From Flavipsychrobacter stenotrophus (GTDB taxonomy: Bacteria; Bacteroidota; Bacteroidia; Chitinophagales; Chitinophagaceae), in contig CANBQQ010000150.1 in NCBI GenBank assembly GCA_947371715.1, positions 1 to 7,516 of the forward strand: 7,516 bases of DNA, in the 5' to 3' direction. Both the position numbers and the translations under genes were made by a program. How positions within the stretch are numbered: the first letter of the stretch is position 1; the number at the start of each line of letters is the position of its first letter. This document shows positions 1-6,064 of this stretch, piece by piece. A model generated the notes under the pieces. That model was given only the letters and a program-made list of their open reading frames with translations, did not search any database and was not told the DNA's origin.

Positions 1-45
1 ATTAACGCAGAAGCGGACCTTAAGAGAGCATTAGGTCAATTATAA
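1..45 (+). CDS. C-terminal end of a TolC-like outer-membrane efflux protein (partial, 5' end outside window)
   Basis: The first 45 bases read as an open frame ending in TAA at 43-45 and give the peptide INAEADLKRALGQL. Seen: a helical, charged C-terminus with the pattern A-x-L-x-R-A-L-G-x-L. Known: TolC/OEP-family outer-membrane channel proteins commonly end in a helix of this kind (asparagine/alanine-rich, then L-R-A-L-G). Inference: this is the outer-membrane channel of the efflux system whose adaptor begins 35 bp downstream on the same strand, so the three genes probably form one operon in the order channel, adaptor, permease. Only 14 codons are visible, so the family call leans on gene order as much as on the peptide. 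Confidence 0.68.
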   Translation: MNAEADLKRALGQL

Positions 46-80
46 TCATTGTAAAACATAAACACACAAAATATAAGAAT

Positions 81-1172
81 ATGAAACGTTTAATTTATCT
101 AATAATACCTGCAATGATACTCGCTTCCTGCGGTGGTGGCGGCAACAAAGCTGATGAGCTGGTGAAGCTGAAGAAACAGCGCTCAGAACTGGATGTTAAA
201 ATAAAGGAACTTGAAGCTGGTAAGAAAGAAACAGGTAAAGTTACTCCCGTGTCGGTAATGGCAGTAGCGCCTACGGTGTTTAATGGCAATATTGAAGTGC
301 AGAGTGTTGTAGAAGGAGACCAGAATGTTTTAGCTAATTCGATGGCGCCTGGTACTGTAAAGTCAGTTTTAGTGCATACGGGCCAAAATGTAAGTGCCGG
401 AACTGTACTCGCGATACTGGATGCCGCTGCATTTGAACAACAGATAAGTGCCCAGGCAGTTATAGTTGCATTGCGCAAATCTTTGTACGAAAAACAACAA
501 AACCTTTGGAAGCAAAACATAGGAACTGAGGTGCAGTTGCTGTCTGCCAAAACTGACTATGAAGCTCAGCAAAAAGCACTAGGTGCATTGCAGGCACAAC
601 GCAACATGTACCGTGTAGTAGCGCCAATAAGTGGTACTATACAAGATGTGAACATACAGCCGGGAACGGTGTTAGCACCAGGCACACCTAATCAAGGGAT
701 TCAGATTGTTAGTAACAATAAGCTCAAGGCAAACGCAATGATCGGCGAGAATTACCTGGGTAAAGTAAAGGTGGGCGATCCGGTGCTTATAGTGTTGCCA
801 AATATCAGTGATTCTATTAAGGCGAAGATCAGCTTTGTTGGAGAGTCTGTAGACCCATTGTCTCGTTCATTTAAAGTGCAGGTAACATTACCTAACAGCA
901 ACAAATTTCACCCTAATATGTCTTGCATTATGAAGATTGCCAATTACACAAATGCCAGTGCAATTGTAGTGCCGGTATCGGTAGTACAAAAGACGTCGGA
1001 AGGACAAATAGTGTATGTAGCAGATGGTACAAAGGCTAAGGCGGTAGCTGTGACAACAGGAAGGAACTCTAACGGTAACATAGAAGTACTGAGTGGCCTG
1101 AATGCAGGAGACAAGGTAATAACTGCCGGCTACGAGGAAATGGAGAACGGCCAGAACATTATCATACAATAA
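81..1172 (+). CDS. RND efflux system periplasmic adaptor (membrane fusion protein), lipoprotein
   Basis: This 363-residue protein is the periplasmic adaptor that links an RND pump to a TolC-like channel. It begins with a lipoprotein signal peptide: basic MKR, a hydrophobic core, then lipobox LASC with the acylated cysteine at residue 17 and a glycine run after it. Residues about 23-50 are rich in K/E/L and look like a short coiled coil. The two lipoyl half-motifs lie at about 82-116 (GTVKSVLVHTGQNVSAG) and 178-212 (APISGTIQDVNIQPGTVL). They flank a short alpha-helical hairpin (about 117-177). A beta-barrel domain follows at about 213-290, and a membrane-proximal domain at about 291-363 contains the usual VVPVSVV and GLNAGDKVITAG segments. 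The order and length are normal for HlyD/AcrA-like adaptors. The start lies behind an AT-rich leader without a clear Shine-Dalgarno. The permease begins 44 bp downstream. The substrate is unknown. Confidence 0.93.
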   Translation: MKRLIYLIIPAMILASCGGGGNKADELVKLKKQRSELDVKIKELEAGKKETGKVTPVSVMAVAPTVFNGNIEVQSVVEGDQNVLANSMAPGTVKSVLVHTGQNVSAGTVLAILDAAAFEQQISAQAVIVALRKSLYEKQQNLWKQNIGTEVQLLSAKTDYEAQQKALGALQAQRNMYRVVAPISGTIQDVNIQPGTVLAPGTPNQGIQIVSNNKLKANAMIGENYLGKVKVGDPVLIVLPNISDSIKAKISFVGESVDPLSRSFKVQVTLPNSNKFHPNMSCIMKIANYTNASAIVVPVSVVQKTSEGQIVYVADGTKAKAVAVTTGRNSNGNIEVLSGLNAGDKVITAGYEEMENGQNIIIQ

Positions 1173-1216
1173 GAAACAACACACACTAACAAGACAATTG
1201 TCTCAACATATTTCTC

Positions 1217-4200
1217 ATGAAAGACGTATTTAAAGAGTTTAAGCCATCGAGCTGGGCTATTGATAATCGTACGGCTATTTATATAGTTACGATCCTCATC
1301 ACCCTGGCCGGTCTTATGGCCTATCTTAGTTTGCCCAAGGAACAGTTTCCTGAAATTAAGATACCGAATATAATAGTACAAACAATTTACCCCGGTACCT
1401 CTCCTGAGAATATGGAGAACCTGGTGTCTAAGCCTATTGAAAAGCAGGTAAAGAATCTTACCGGTGTAAAGAAAGTGACCAGTACATCATTCCAGGATTA
1501 CTCGATCGTTATTGTAGAGTTCAACACCGATGTAAAGATCGATAAAGCCAAGCAGGACGTAAAGGATGGGGTGGATAAGGCTAAGCAAGACCTGCCAAAG
1601 AATCTGCCCTATCAGCCTGAGGTAAAAGATATTGACCTTTCTGAAATGCCGATATTATCTGTGAACATATCAGGTAAGTATGATCTGAAGCGCCTGCGCA
1701 AGTATGCAGATAAGGTGAAGGATAACATAGAGGCGATGAAGCAGATAAAGCAGGTGAACCGTGTAGGCGCACTTGACAGGGAGATTCAGATCAATGTAGA
1801 CATGTTCAAGATGCAGGCTGCGGGTATCACATTCGATGATATAGACCGTGCAATTGCTTCGGAAAACGTTTCTACAACTGCCGGTGAGGTGGGTATGAAT
1901 AACCAAAAGCGCGTATTGAGCGTAAGAAATGAGTTCAAGTCGGCTGATGAGATCAATAACATTATTGTAAAGAACGGATCGGGTGGGAGTGTGTATCTGC
2001 GCAACATTGCACAGGTGGTAGACAGCTTTGCAGAACAGAAAAGTTATGCACGCCTGGATAACAATAACGTTATTACCCTGAACATCATCAAAGCAAAGGG
2101 CGCCAACCTTATTGAAGCAAGCGACAAGATACAGGAGCTGGTAACTAAAATGCAAAAGAATGATGAGTTGCCTAAGGACCTGAAGATCGTTACAACGGGA
2201 GATCAGTCGCAGACAACGCGTAATACGCTGCATGACCTGATCAATACTATCATCATCGGTTTCTTGCTGGTGACTATTATCCTTATGTTCTTTATGGGTG
2301 TTACCAACGCGTTGTTCGTAGCATTGTCTGTGCCTTTGTCTTGCGCCATTGCGTTCCTTGTGCTCCCCACAATCGGGTTTACGCTGAACATGATCGTATT
2401 GTTCTCGTTCCTCCTGGCCCTGGGTATAGTGGTGGATGATGCCATTGTGGTAATTGAGAATACGCACCGTATTTTCGACAATGGTAAAATGAGTATAACC
2501 AAGGCTGCCAAGCTGGCTACCGGTGAGGTGTTCCTACCCGTATTGTCGGGTACAGCTACAACGCTGATGCCGTTCATACCACTGGCATTCTGGAAGGGTG
2601 TTATTGGTAGCTTCATGTTCTTCCTGCCTATTACCCTGATCATTACGCTGGTAGCATCATTGCTGGTAGCCTATATCATCAACCCGGTATTCGCGGTATC
2701 ATTCATGAAGCCTGAGAGCCATGAAGAGCACCATGCTAAGCGCAGAATAAGCCTGAGAGATAAGGTACTGGCAGTGATATTTATTGCTATTGCAGCGATC
2801 TTCTATTTATCCGGAAATATATCTGTTGGTAACTTTGTAATGTTCATTTATGTGTTCATTCTGATGGAGAAATTCATCTTCTCTAAATGGATACATAGCT
2901 TCCAGAACAAGGCATGGCCTGCTTTCCGCGACTGGTATACAAGAGTGTTGAAGATGGCGCTGAGAAGGCCGGGGATGGTCTTGGTCGTTACTTTGGTGCT
3001 GTTGCCATTATCAATATTCTTGTACGTACTGCGCAAACCTCCGTTTGTGTTCTTCCCATCGGCACAGCCCAACTTTGCTTATGTGTACCTGAATCTTCCG
3101 GTTGGAACGGATCAGGCATATACCAATGAGGTAATGAGAAAGCTGGAAGCTAAGGTGAATACAGTGTTGATAGATACAAAGACTGGAAAGAGAACGGATA
3201 TTGTTAAGTCGGTTATCTCTAACGTAACAGTTGATGCTGTTGATCCTACAGCGAATGAATTTGGTGATTTCCCTAACAAGGGTAAGATTGCTGTAGCATT
3301 CGTTGATTTCGCAGAGCGTCATGGTGTATCATCTGCCGATTATCTGGAAAGGATACGTAACGTGGTAAGGTCTTACCCGGGTGCAGAAATAACTGTTGAT
3401 AAGGAAGGCGGTGGACCACCATTGCCGAAGCCGGTGGTTGTGGAGATAACAGGTGAAAACCTGGATACGTTAGTTGCTACCGCAGAAAGGTTGAAGCGCT
3501 ACCTTAAGGCTAAGCAGGTGCCGGGTGTGGAAGAGTTGCGTAGTGACTTTGATGCCCACAAACCTGAGATAGTATTTGATGTGAACCGCGAGCACATGAA
3601 CAACGAGAGCATCTCTACCTATGCCGTAGCAATGAATCTGCGTACAGCCATATTTGGTAAGGAAGTATCGCGCTTCAGAGATGTGAATGATGATTATCCG
3701 ATCAATCTTCGACTTATTCAATCACAGAGGAATAACATTGATGCGGTGAAGAATATGCCGATAGTGTTCCGTGATATGGGTATGGGCGGTATGATCAGAT
3801 CGGTACCGGTGAGTGCATTTGCAGATATACACTATGGTAGTACTTATGGTGGTATCAAACGTAAGAACCAAAAGCGTATCATATCACTGTCATCTAACGT
3901 GATAGCAGGTTTTGATGAGAATGATGTGGTAGCTGCGGTGCAGCGCGAGATCAATGATTTCCATTACTCTTCATTGATCAATGTAAAGATGGGTGGCCAG
4001 CAGGAAGAGCAGGCAGAAACAATGAGCTTCCTTGGTAATGCCATGTTGATATCTATGATGTTGATATTCCTTATCCTCATATTACAGTTCAACTCACTGA
4101 GCCGTACTGTTATTATTATGAGTGAAGTACTGTTCAGTATCACGGGTGTGTTCCTGGGTTACGCGGCATTTGGTAATACGTTCTCTATGGTAATGAGTGG

Positions 4201-4642
4201 TATCGGTATCATTGCATTGGCTGGTATAGTAGTGCGAAACGGTATCTTGCTGGTAGAGTTTATGGACATGATGCTACATGAAGGCATGACACCATATGAC
4301 GCTATAGTAGAAGCAGGTCGTACACGTATGACACCGGTATTGTTGACCGCTACGGCTGCCATATTGGGACTTGTGCCATTGGCGGTTGGTCTGAATATCG
4401 ACTTCGGTACATTGTTGTCTGAATTTAACCCGCATATCTTCTTTGGTGGTGATAGTGCTGAATTCTGGAACTCACTGGCATGGACAATGATCTATGGTCT
4501 GTCTTTCGCAACAGTGTTGACGCTGATAGTAGTGCCATGTATGTGCTTGCTCAGCTTCCGCTTTAAGGATTGGGTAAAGAAAGTTTCCGGTAAGGCTGGT
4601 GCAGCATTAGCGGCCGATGATAAGCTGGATGAAGTTGAATAA
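1217..4642 (+). CDS. RND (AcrB-type) efflux permease, inner membrane
   Basis: At 1141 residues this is a proton-driven RND pump protomer, longer than AcrB (about 1050). Helix TM1 is at about 19-37 and is followed by the first periplasmic porter domain (about 38-340), which contains the conserved PGTSPENMENLVSKPIE segment. TM2-TM6 run from about 342 to 495. TM4 carries GIVVDDAIVVIEN with the paired proton-relay aspartates D407 and D408. The linker after TM6 contains two further hydrophobic stretches (about 516-532 and 539-556) before TM7 (about 586-605), which is not the AcrB layout. The second periplasmic domain spans about 607-935, and TM8-TM12 about 941-1110. TM10 reads GIVVRNGILLVEF, with R1007 where AcrB has lysine K940. 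The TM11-TM12 loop is enlarged (about 1059-1086, FNPHIFFGG). The hydrophobic RND (drug/lipophile) type is favoured over the heavy-metal type, but the substrate is not predictable. The gene is co-oriented with its adaptor and ends just before a terminator. Confidence 0.95.
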   Translation: MKDVFKEFKPSSWAIDNRTAIYIVTILITLAGLMAYLSLPKEQFPEIKIPNIIVQTIYPGTSPENMENLVSKPIEKQVKNLTGVKKVTSTSFQDYSIVIVEFNTDVKIDKAKQDVKDGVDKAKQDLPKNLPYQPEVKDIDLSEMPILSVNISGKYDLKRLRKYADKVKDNIEAMKQIKQVNRVGALDREIQINVDMFKMQAAGITFDDIDRAIASENVSTTAGEVGMNNQKRVLSVRNEFKSADEINNIIVKNGSGGSVYLRNIAQVVDSFAEQKSYARLDNNNVITLNIIKAKGANLIEASDKIQELVTKMQKNDELPKDLKIVTTGDQSQTTRNTLHDLINTIIIGFLLVTIILMFFMGVTNALFVALSVPLSCAIAFLVLPTIGFTLNMIVLFSFLLALGIVVDDAIVVIENTHRIFDNGKMSITKAAKLATGEVFLPVLSGTATTLMPFIPLAFWKGVIGSFMFFLPITLIITLVASLLVAYIINPVFAVSFMKPESHEEHHAKRRISLRDKVLAVIFIAIAAIFYLSGNISVGNFVMFIYVFILMEKFIFSKWIHSFQNKAWPAFRDWYTRVLKMALRRPGMVLVVTLVLLPLSIFLYVLRKPPFVFFPSAQPNFAYVYLNLPVGTDQAYTNEVMRKLEAKVNTVLIDTKTGKRTDIVKSVISNVTVDAVDPTANEFGDFPNKGKIAVAFVDFAERHGVSSADYLERIRNVVRSYPGAEITVDKEGGGPPLPKPVVVEITGENLDTLVATAERLKRYLKAKQVPGVEELRSDFDAHKPEIVFDVNREHMNNESISTYAVAMNLRTAIFGKEVSRFRDVNDDYPINLRLIQSQRNNIDAVKNMPIVFRDMGMGGMIRSVPVSAFADIHYGSTYGGIKRKNQKRIISLSSNVIAGFDENDVVAAVQREINDFHYSSLINVKMGGQQEEQAETMSFLGNAMLISMMLIFLILILQFNSLSRTVIIMSEVLFSITGVFLGYAAFGNTFSMVMSGIGIIALAGIVVRNGILLVEFMDMMLHEGMTPYDAIVEAGRTRMTPVLLTATAAILGLVPLAVGLNIDFGTLLSEFNPHIFFGGDSAEFWNSLAWTMIYGLSFATVLTLIVVPCMCLLSFRFKDWVKKVSGKAGAALAADDKLDEVE

Positions 4643-4663
4643 TTTTTTGGATAATTAAGAAGT

Positions 4664-4698
4664 AAAGGGCAGCGCGATCATCGCTGCCCTTTTGCTTT
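4664..4698 (+). terminator. Rho-independent terminator of the efflux operon
   Basis: AAAGGGCAGCG (4664-4674) and CGCTGCCCTTT (4682-4692) form a perfect 11-bp stem with a 7-base loop, followed by a T-rich stretch (TTTTGCTTTTATT). It begins 21 bases after the permease stop, where an operon terminator is expected. The T tract is interrupted by GC but the stem is strong. Confidence 0.85.
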
Positions 4699-4746
4699 TA
4701 TTGAGTACGTCCAATTATATGTAAAAGTAGAGTGCTTTTCATGTCA

Positions 4747-4818
4747 TTGCCCCCGTTAGGCGGCAAAAGCTTTGTAGCACATTAATTAAATCTCTCTCAG
4801 AGCGCCCCGTAGGGTCGC
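4747..4818. repeat. Pair of related GC-rich hairpins, possible palindromic interspersed repeat remnant
   Basis: Two short imperfect hairpins sit 35 bases apart in the gap between the efflux operon and the regulator. Hairpin 1 (4747-4766) pairs TTGCC-C-CC with GG-C-GGCAA around the loop GTTA, with one C-C mismatch (4752/4761). Hairpin 2 (4802-4818) pairs GCG-C-CCC with GGG-T-CGC around the loop GTA, with one C-T mismatch (4805/4815). Both have the same apex, CCC-GT(T)A-GG, and each would be a perfect stem after one base change. Neither is followed by a T run, so they are not obvious terminators. Inference: decayed copies of a REP-like element. Copy number elsewhere in the genome cannot be judged from this window. 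Confidence 0.45.
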
Positions 4819-4837
4819 AACAATTGCAGTGGTGCCA

Positions 4838-4872
4838 TTTTTGATGTTTAGTTTGTATTCGTTTTATGTTTT
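4838..4872 (+). promoter_or_regulatory. Weak candidate promoter for the Crp/Fnr-family gene
   Basis: Bacteroidota housekeeping promoters use a -33 TTTG/TTG and a -7 TAnnTTTG. Here TTTTTG (4838-4843) is followed after 21 bases by TATGTTTT (4865-4872), which matches seven of the eight -7 positions counting the two free ones. Transcription would start at about 4878, giving a leader of about 29 bases before the ATG at 4907. This supports the inner start, because the longer frame's ATG at 4829 would lie upstream of the promoter. The region is AT-rich, so chance matches are likely. Confidence 0.25.
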
Positions 4873-4906
4873 GCCTATCCTATCTTTATTTTCCAAACTC
4901 ATCAAA

Positions 4907-5494
4907 ATGACAACCCCGGAAAACGCCTTAAGAGCACAAATTGAAAAGCTGGTAAAACTCAGCGATACTGATTGGGAATTGCTGGCACCATACCTTGAGC
5001 TGAGGACGGTTAAGAAAAACACCCTATTTGCAGAAGAAGGCAAGATGGGTAAGGAGGTAGGCATGATAATGGAAGGATGTATGCGTCACTACTATACCAG
5101 GGATGGGGAAGAAAGATCTACTTACTTCTACTTTGAGAATGCACTGGTGGGGCCATACCTTAGTTGTATTACCGGGCAACCATCGCAGATAAGTATTGAT
5201 GCACTAGCAGATACGCAGCTTATTCTGTTTCCCTATAAACGGCTGGCAGAGCTGTTTGATGCTAACAAAACATGGGAACGATTTGGCCGTAAGCTGGCTG
5301 AATGGGCACTCATAGGTGTGGAGGAACGTATGGTGGGCTTGCTTACACTTAGTCCCGAGGAAAGGTACTATCAGTTATTGTCCGGTAATAAACAAAAGAT
5401 CATAGAGCGTATACCGCAGCATTTGATTGCCAATTACCTGGGTATAACTCCTGTAAGCCTTAGCCGAATCAGGAATAGGGTGACAAAAAAATGA
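4907..5494 (+). CDS. Crp/Fnr-family transcriptional regulator
   Basis: From the ATG at 4907 the protein has 195 residues, the normal size for this Bacteroidota regulator family. The frame stays open to an ATG at 4829, but those 26 extra residues are hydrophobic and unlike the family N-terminus, whereas MTTPENALRAQIEKLVKLSD is typical. Residues about 20-110 form the cyclic-nucleotide-binding-like beta-roll (KKNTLFAEEGKMGKEVGMIMEGCMRHYY). A dimerisation helix spans about 118-145. A helix-turn-helix lies at about 169-192, with IPQHLIANYLGITPVSLSRI as its core. The phosphate-binding cassette of cAMP-responsive CRP (GE-x-x-G...RSA) is not seen, and there is no N-terminal cysteine cluster as in FNR, so the effector is unknown and may not be cAMP. 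The SRPBCC gene lies 90 bp downstream on the same strand, with a palindrome between them, so it is a plausible but unproven target. Confidence 0.9.
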   Translation: MTTPENALRAQIEKLVKLSDTDWELLAPYLELRTVKKNTLFAEEGKMGKEVGMIMEGCMRHYYTRDGEERSTYFYFENALVGPYLSCITGQPSQISIDALADTQLILFPYKRLAELFDANKTWERFGRKLAEWALIGVEERMVGLLTLSPEERYYQLLSGNKQKIIERIPQHLIANYLGITPVSLSRIRNRVTKK

Positions 5495-5523
5495 TCTGCC
5501 GTTTTTCTTATCTTTTGTTATCG

Positions 5524-5552
5524 TTTTGAGCCGGTGTGTTGACCGAATTTTG
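5524..5552 (+). promoter_or_regulatory. Candidate promoter for the SRPBCC gene
   Basis: TTTTG (5524-5528) and GAATTTTG (5545-5552) resemble the Bacteroidota -33 (TTTG) and -7 (TAnnTTTG) elements. The -7 differs only at its first base, and 16 bases lie between the two, slightly closer than usual. Transcription would begin near 5558-5560, leaving a short A-rich leader before the ATG at 5585. The -7 element falls exactly in the spacer of the inverted repeat at 5537-5560. An alternative -7-like string, TATCTTTT, sits at 5509-5516. Confidence 0.35.
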
Positions 5553-5560
5553 TGTCAACA
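5537..5560. promoter_or_regulatory. Operator-like inverted repeat upstream of the SRPBCC gene
   Basis: TGTTGAC (5537-5543) and GTCAACA (5554-5560) are perfect inverted copies separated by 10 bases. The site is in the only non-coding stretch between the regulator and the SRPBCC gene and ends 24 bases before the ATG. The symmetry suits a dimeric DNA-binding protein. The half-site resembles Crp/Fnr half-sites (TTGA/TGTGA), but the 10-base spacer differs from the canonical 4-6, so the adjacent regulator is only one candidate. It could also fold as a 7-bp RNA hairpin in the leader if transcription starts further upstream. Confidence 0.4.
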
Positions 5561-5570
5561 AATCACCCCT

Positions 5571-5584
5571 AAAAAACAAACAAA
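5571..5584 (+). promoter_or_regulatory. A-rich translation leader directly before the SRPBCC start
   Basis: The 14 bases before the ATG at 5585 are all A apart from two C. No Shine-Dalgarno is present. This matches the A-rich, SD-independent initiation regions common in Bacteroidota and supports the ATG at 5585 as the start. Confidence 0.5.
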
Positions 5585-6064
5585 ATGAACAACAATTCAA
5601 ATGCCTACGGACAAGTAATTACGAACGGTAAACAACTCTACACAGAGATCACTATCAAGGCAACACCTGAAAAGGTATGGGCAGTTCTAACAGATTTTGC
5701 AGCCTACCCTTCGTGGAATCCTTTTGTCAAATCTATTATAGGAACACCCGTAGTTGGTAAGCCAATTGAGGTGCTGTTGCAGCCGGAAGGATCGAAAGGG
5801 ATGAAGATGAACCCGGAAGTAATAAATTATGAAGCGAATAGGGAACTACGCTGGATAGGTAAGTTGTTTGCCTCACACATATTTGATGGTGAACATGCTT
5901 TTGTGCTGCACGATAATGGCGACGGAACAACCACCTTTATGCAGTATGAACATTTTAGAGGAATACTGGTGCCCTTCCTTAAAAAGATGCTGGATGTGGA
6001 CACTAAGGCTTCATTTATACAAATGAATGAAGCGTTGAAGAAGAGAGTAGAGTCCTCGAACTAA
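5585..6064 (+). CDS. SRPBCC (START/polyketide-cyclase-like) domain protein
   Basis: This 159-residue soluble protein has no signal peptide or membrane segment. Residues about 17-150 match the SRPBCC helix-grip fold. The N-terminal strand ITIKATPEKVWAVLTDFAAYPSWNPFV (about 22-48) is the family signature, with the V-W-x-V-L-T-D-F-x-x-Y-P-x-W-N-P-F core. A strand with ELRWIGK follows, then GEHAFVLHDNGDGTTTFMQYEHFRG, and a long C-terminal helix (about 130-157) closes the hydrophobic pocket. The family binds hydrophobic ligands and sometimes acts on them. Close relatives in Bacteroidota are mostly annotated only as SRPBCC domain or polyketide cyclase/dehydrase proteins, so no reaction can be assigned. 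The length is normal for a single-domain member. The gene has its own likely promoter region. Its TAA stop overlaps the stop of the convergent gene. Confidence 0.88.
   Translation: MNNNSNAYGQVITNGKQLYTEITIKATPEKVWAVLTDFAAYPSWNPFVKSIIGTPVVGKPIEVLLQPEGSKGMKMNPEVINYEANRELRWIGKLFASHIFDGEHAFVLHDNGDGTTTFMQYEHFRGILVPFLKKMLDVDTKASFIQMNEALKKRVESSN

Noticed and set aside
95..550. Open frame of 151 codons antisense to the adaptor
   Set aside because: It lies wholly inside the adaptor gene, its composition is S/T/A/C-rich and resembles no known family, so it is a frame shadow.
1192..1203. Perfect 12-bp palindrome AGACAATTGTCT in the adaptor-permease gap
   Set aside because: One or two 12-bp palindromes are expected by chance in a window of this size, it has no loop for an RNA hairpin, and no promoter elements are seen around it.
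1670..2467. Long open frame (265 codons) antisense to the permease
   Set aside because: It is a shadow of the permease codons: its product is rich in C, H, Y and Q with no domain pattern, and the + strand frame has clear RND motifs throughout.
5485..5491. Run of seven A at the end of the regulator gene as a slippage or frameshift site
   Set aside because: The run codes for the last two lysines directly before the stop, and the helix-turn-helix is already complete, so a frameshift would have little effect and there is no sign one is used.
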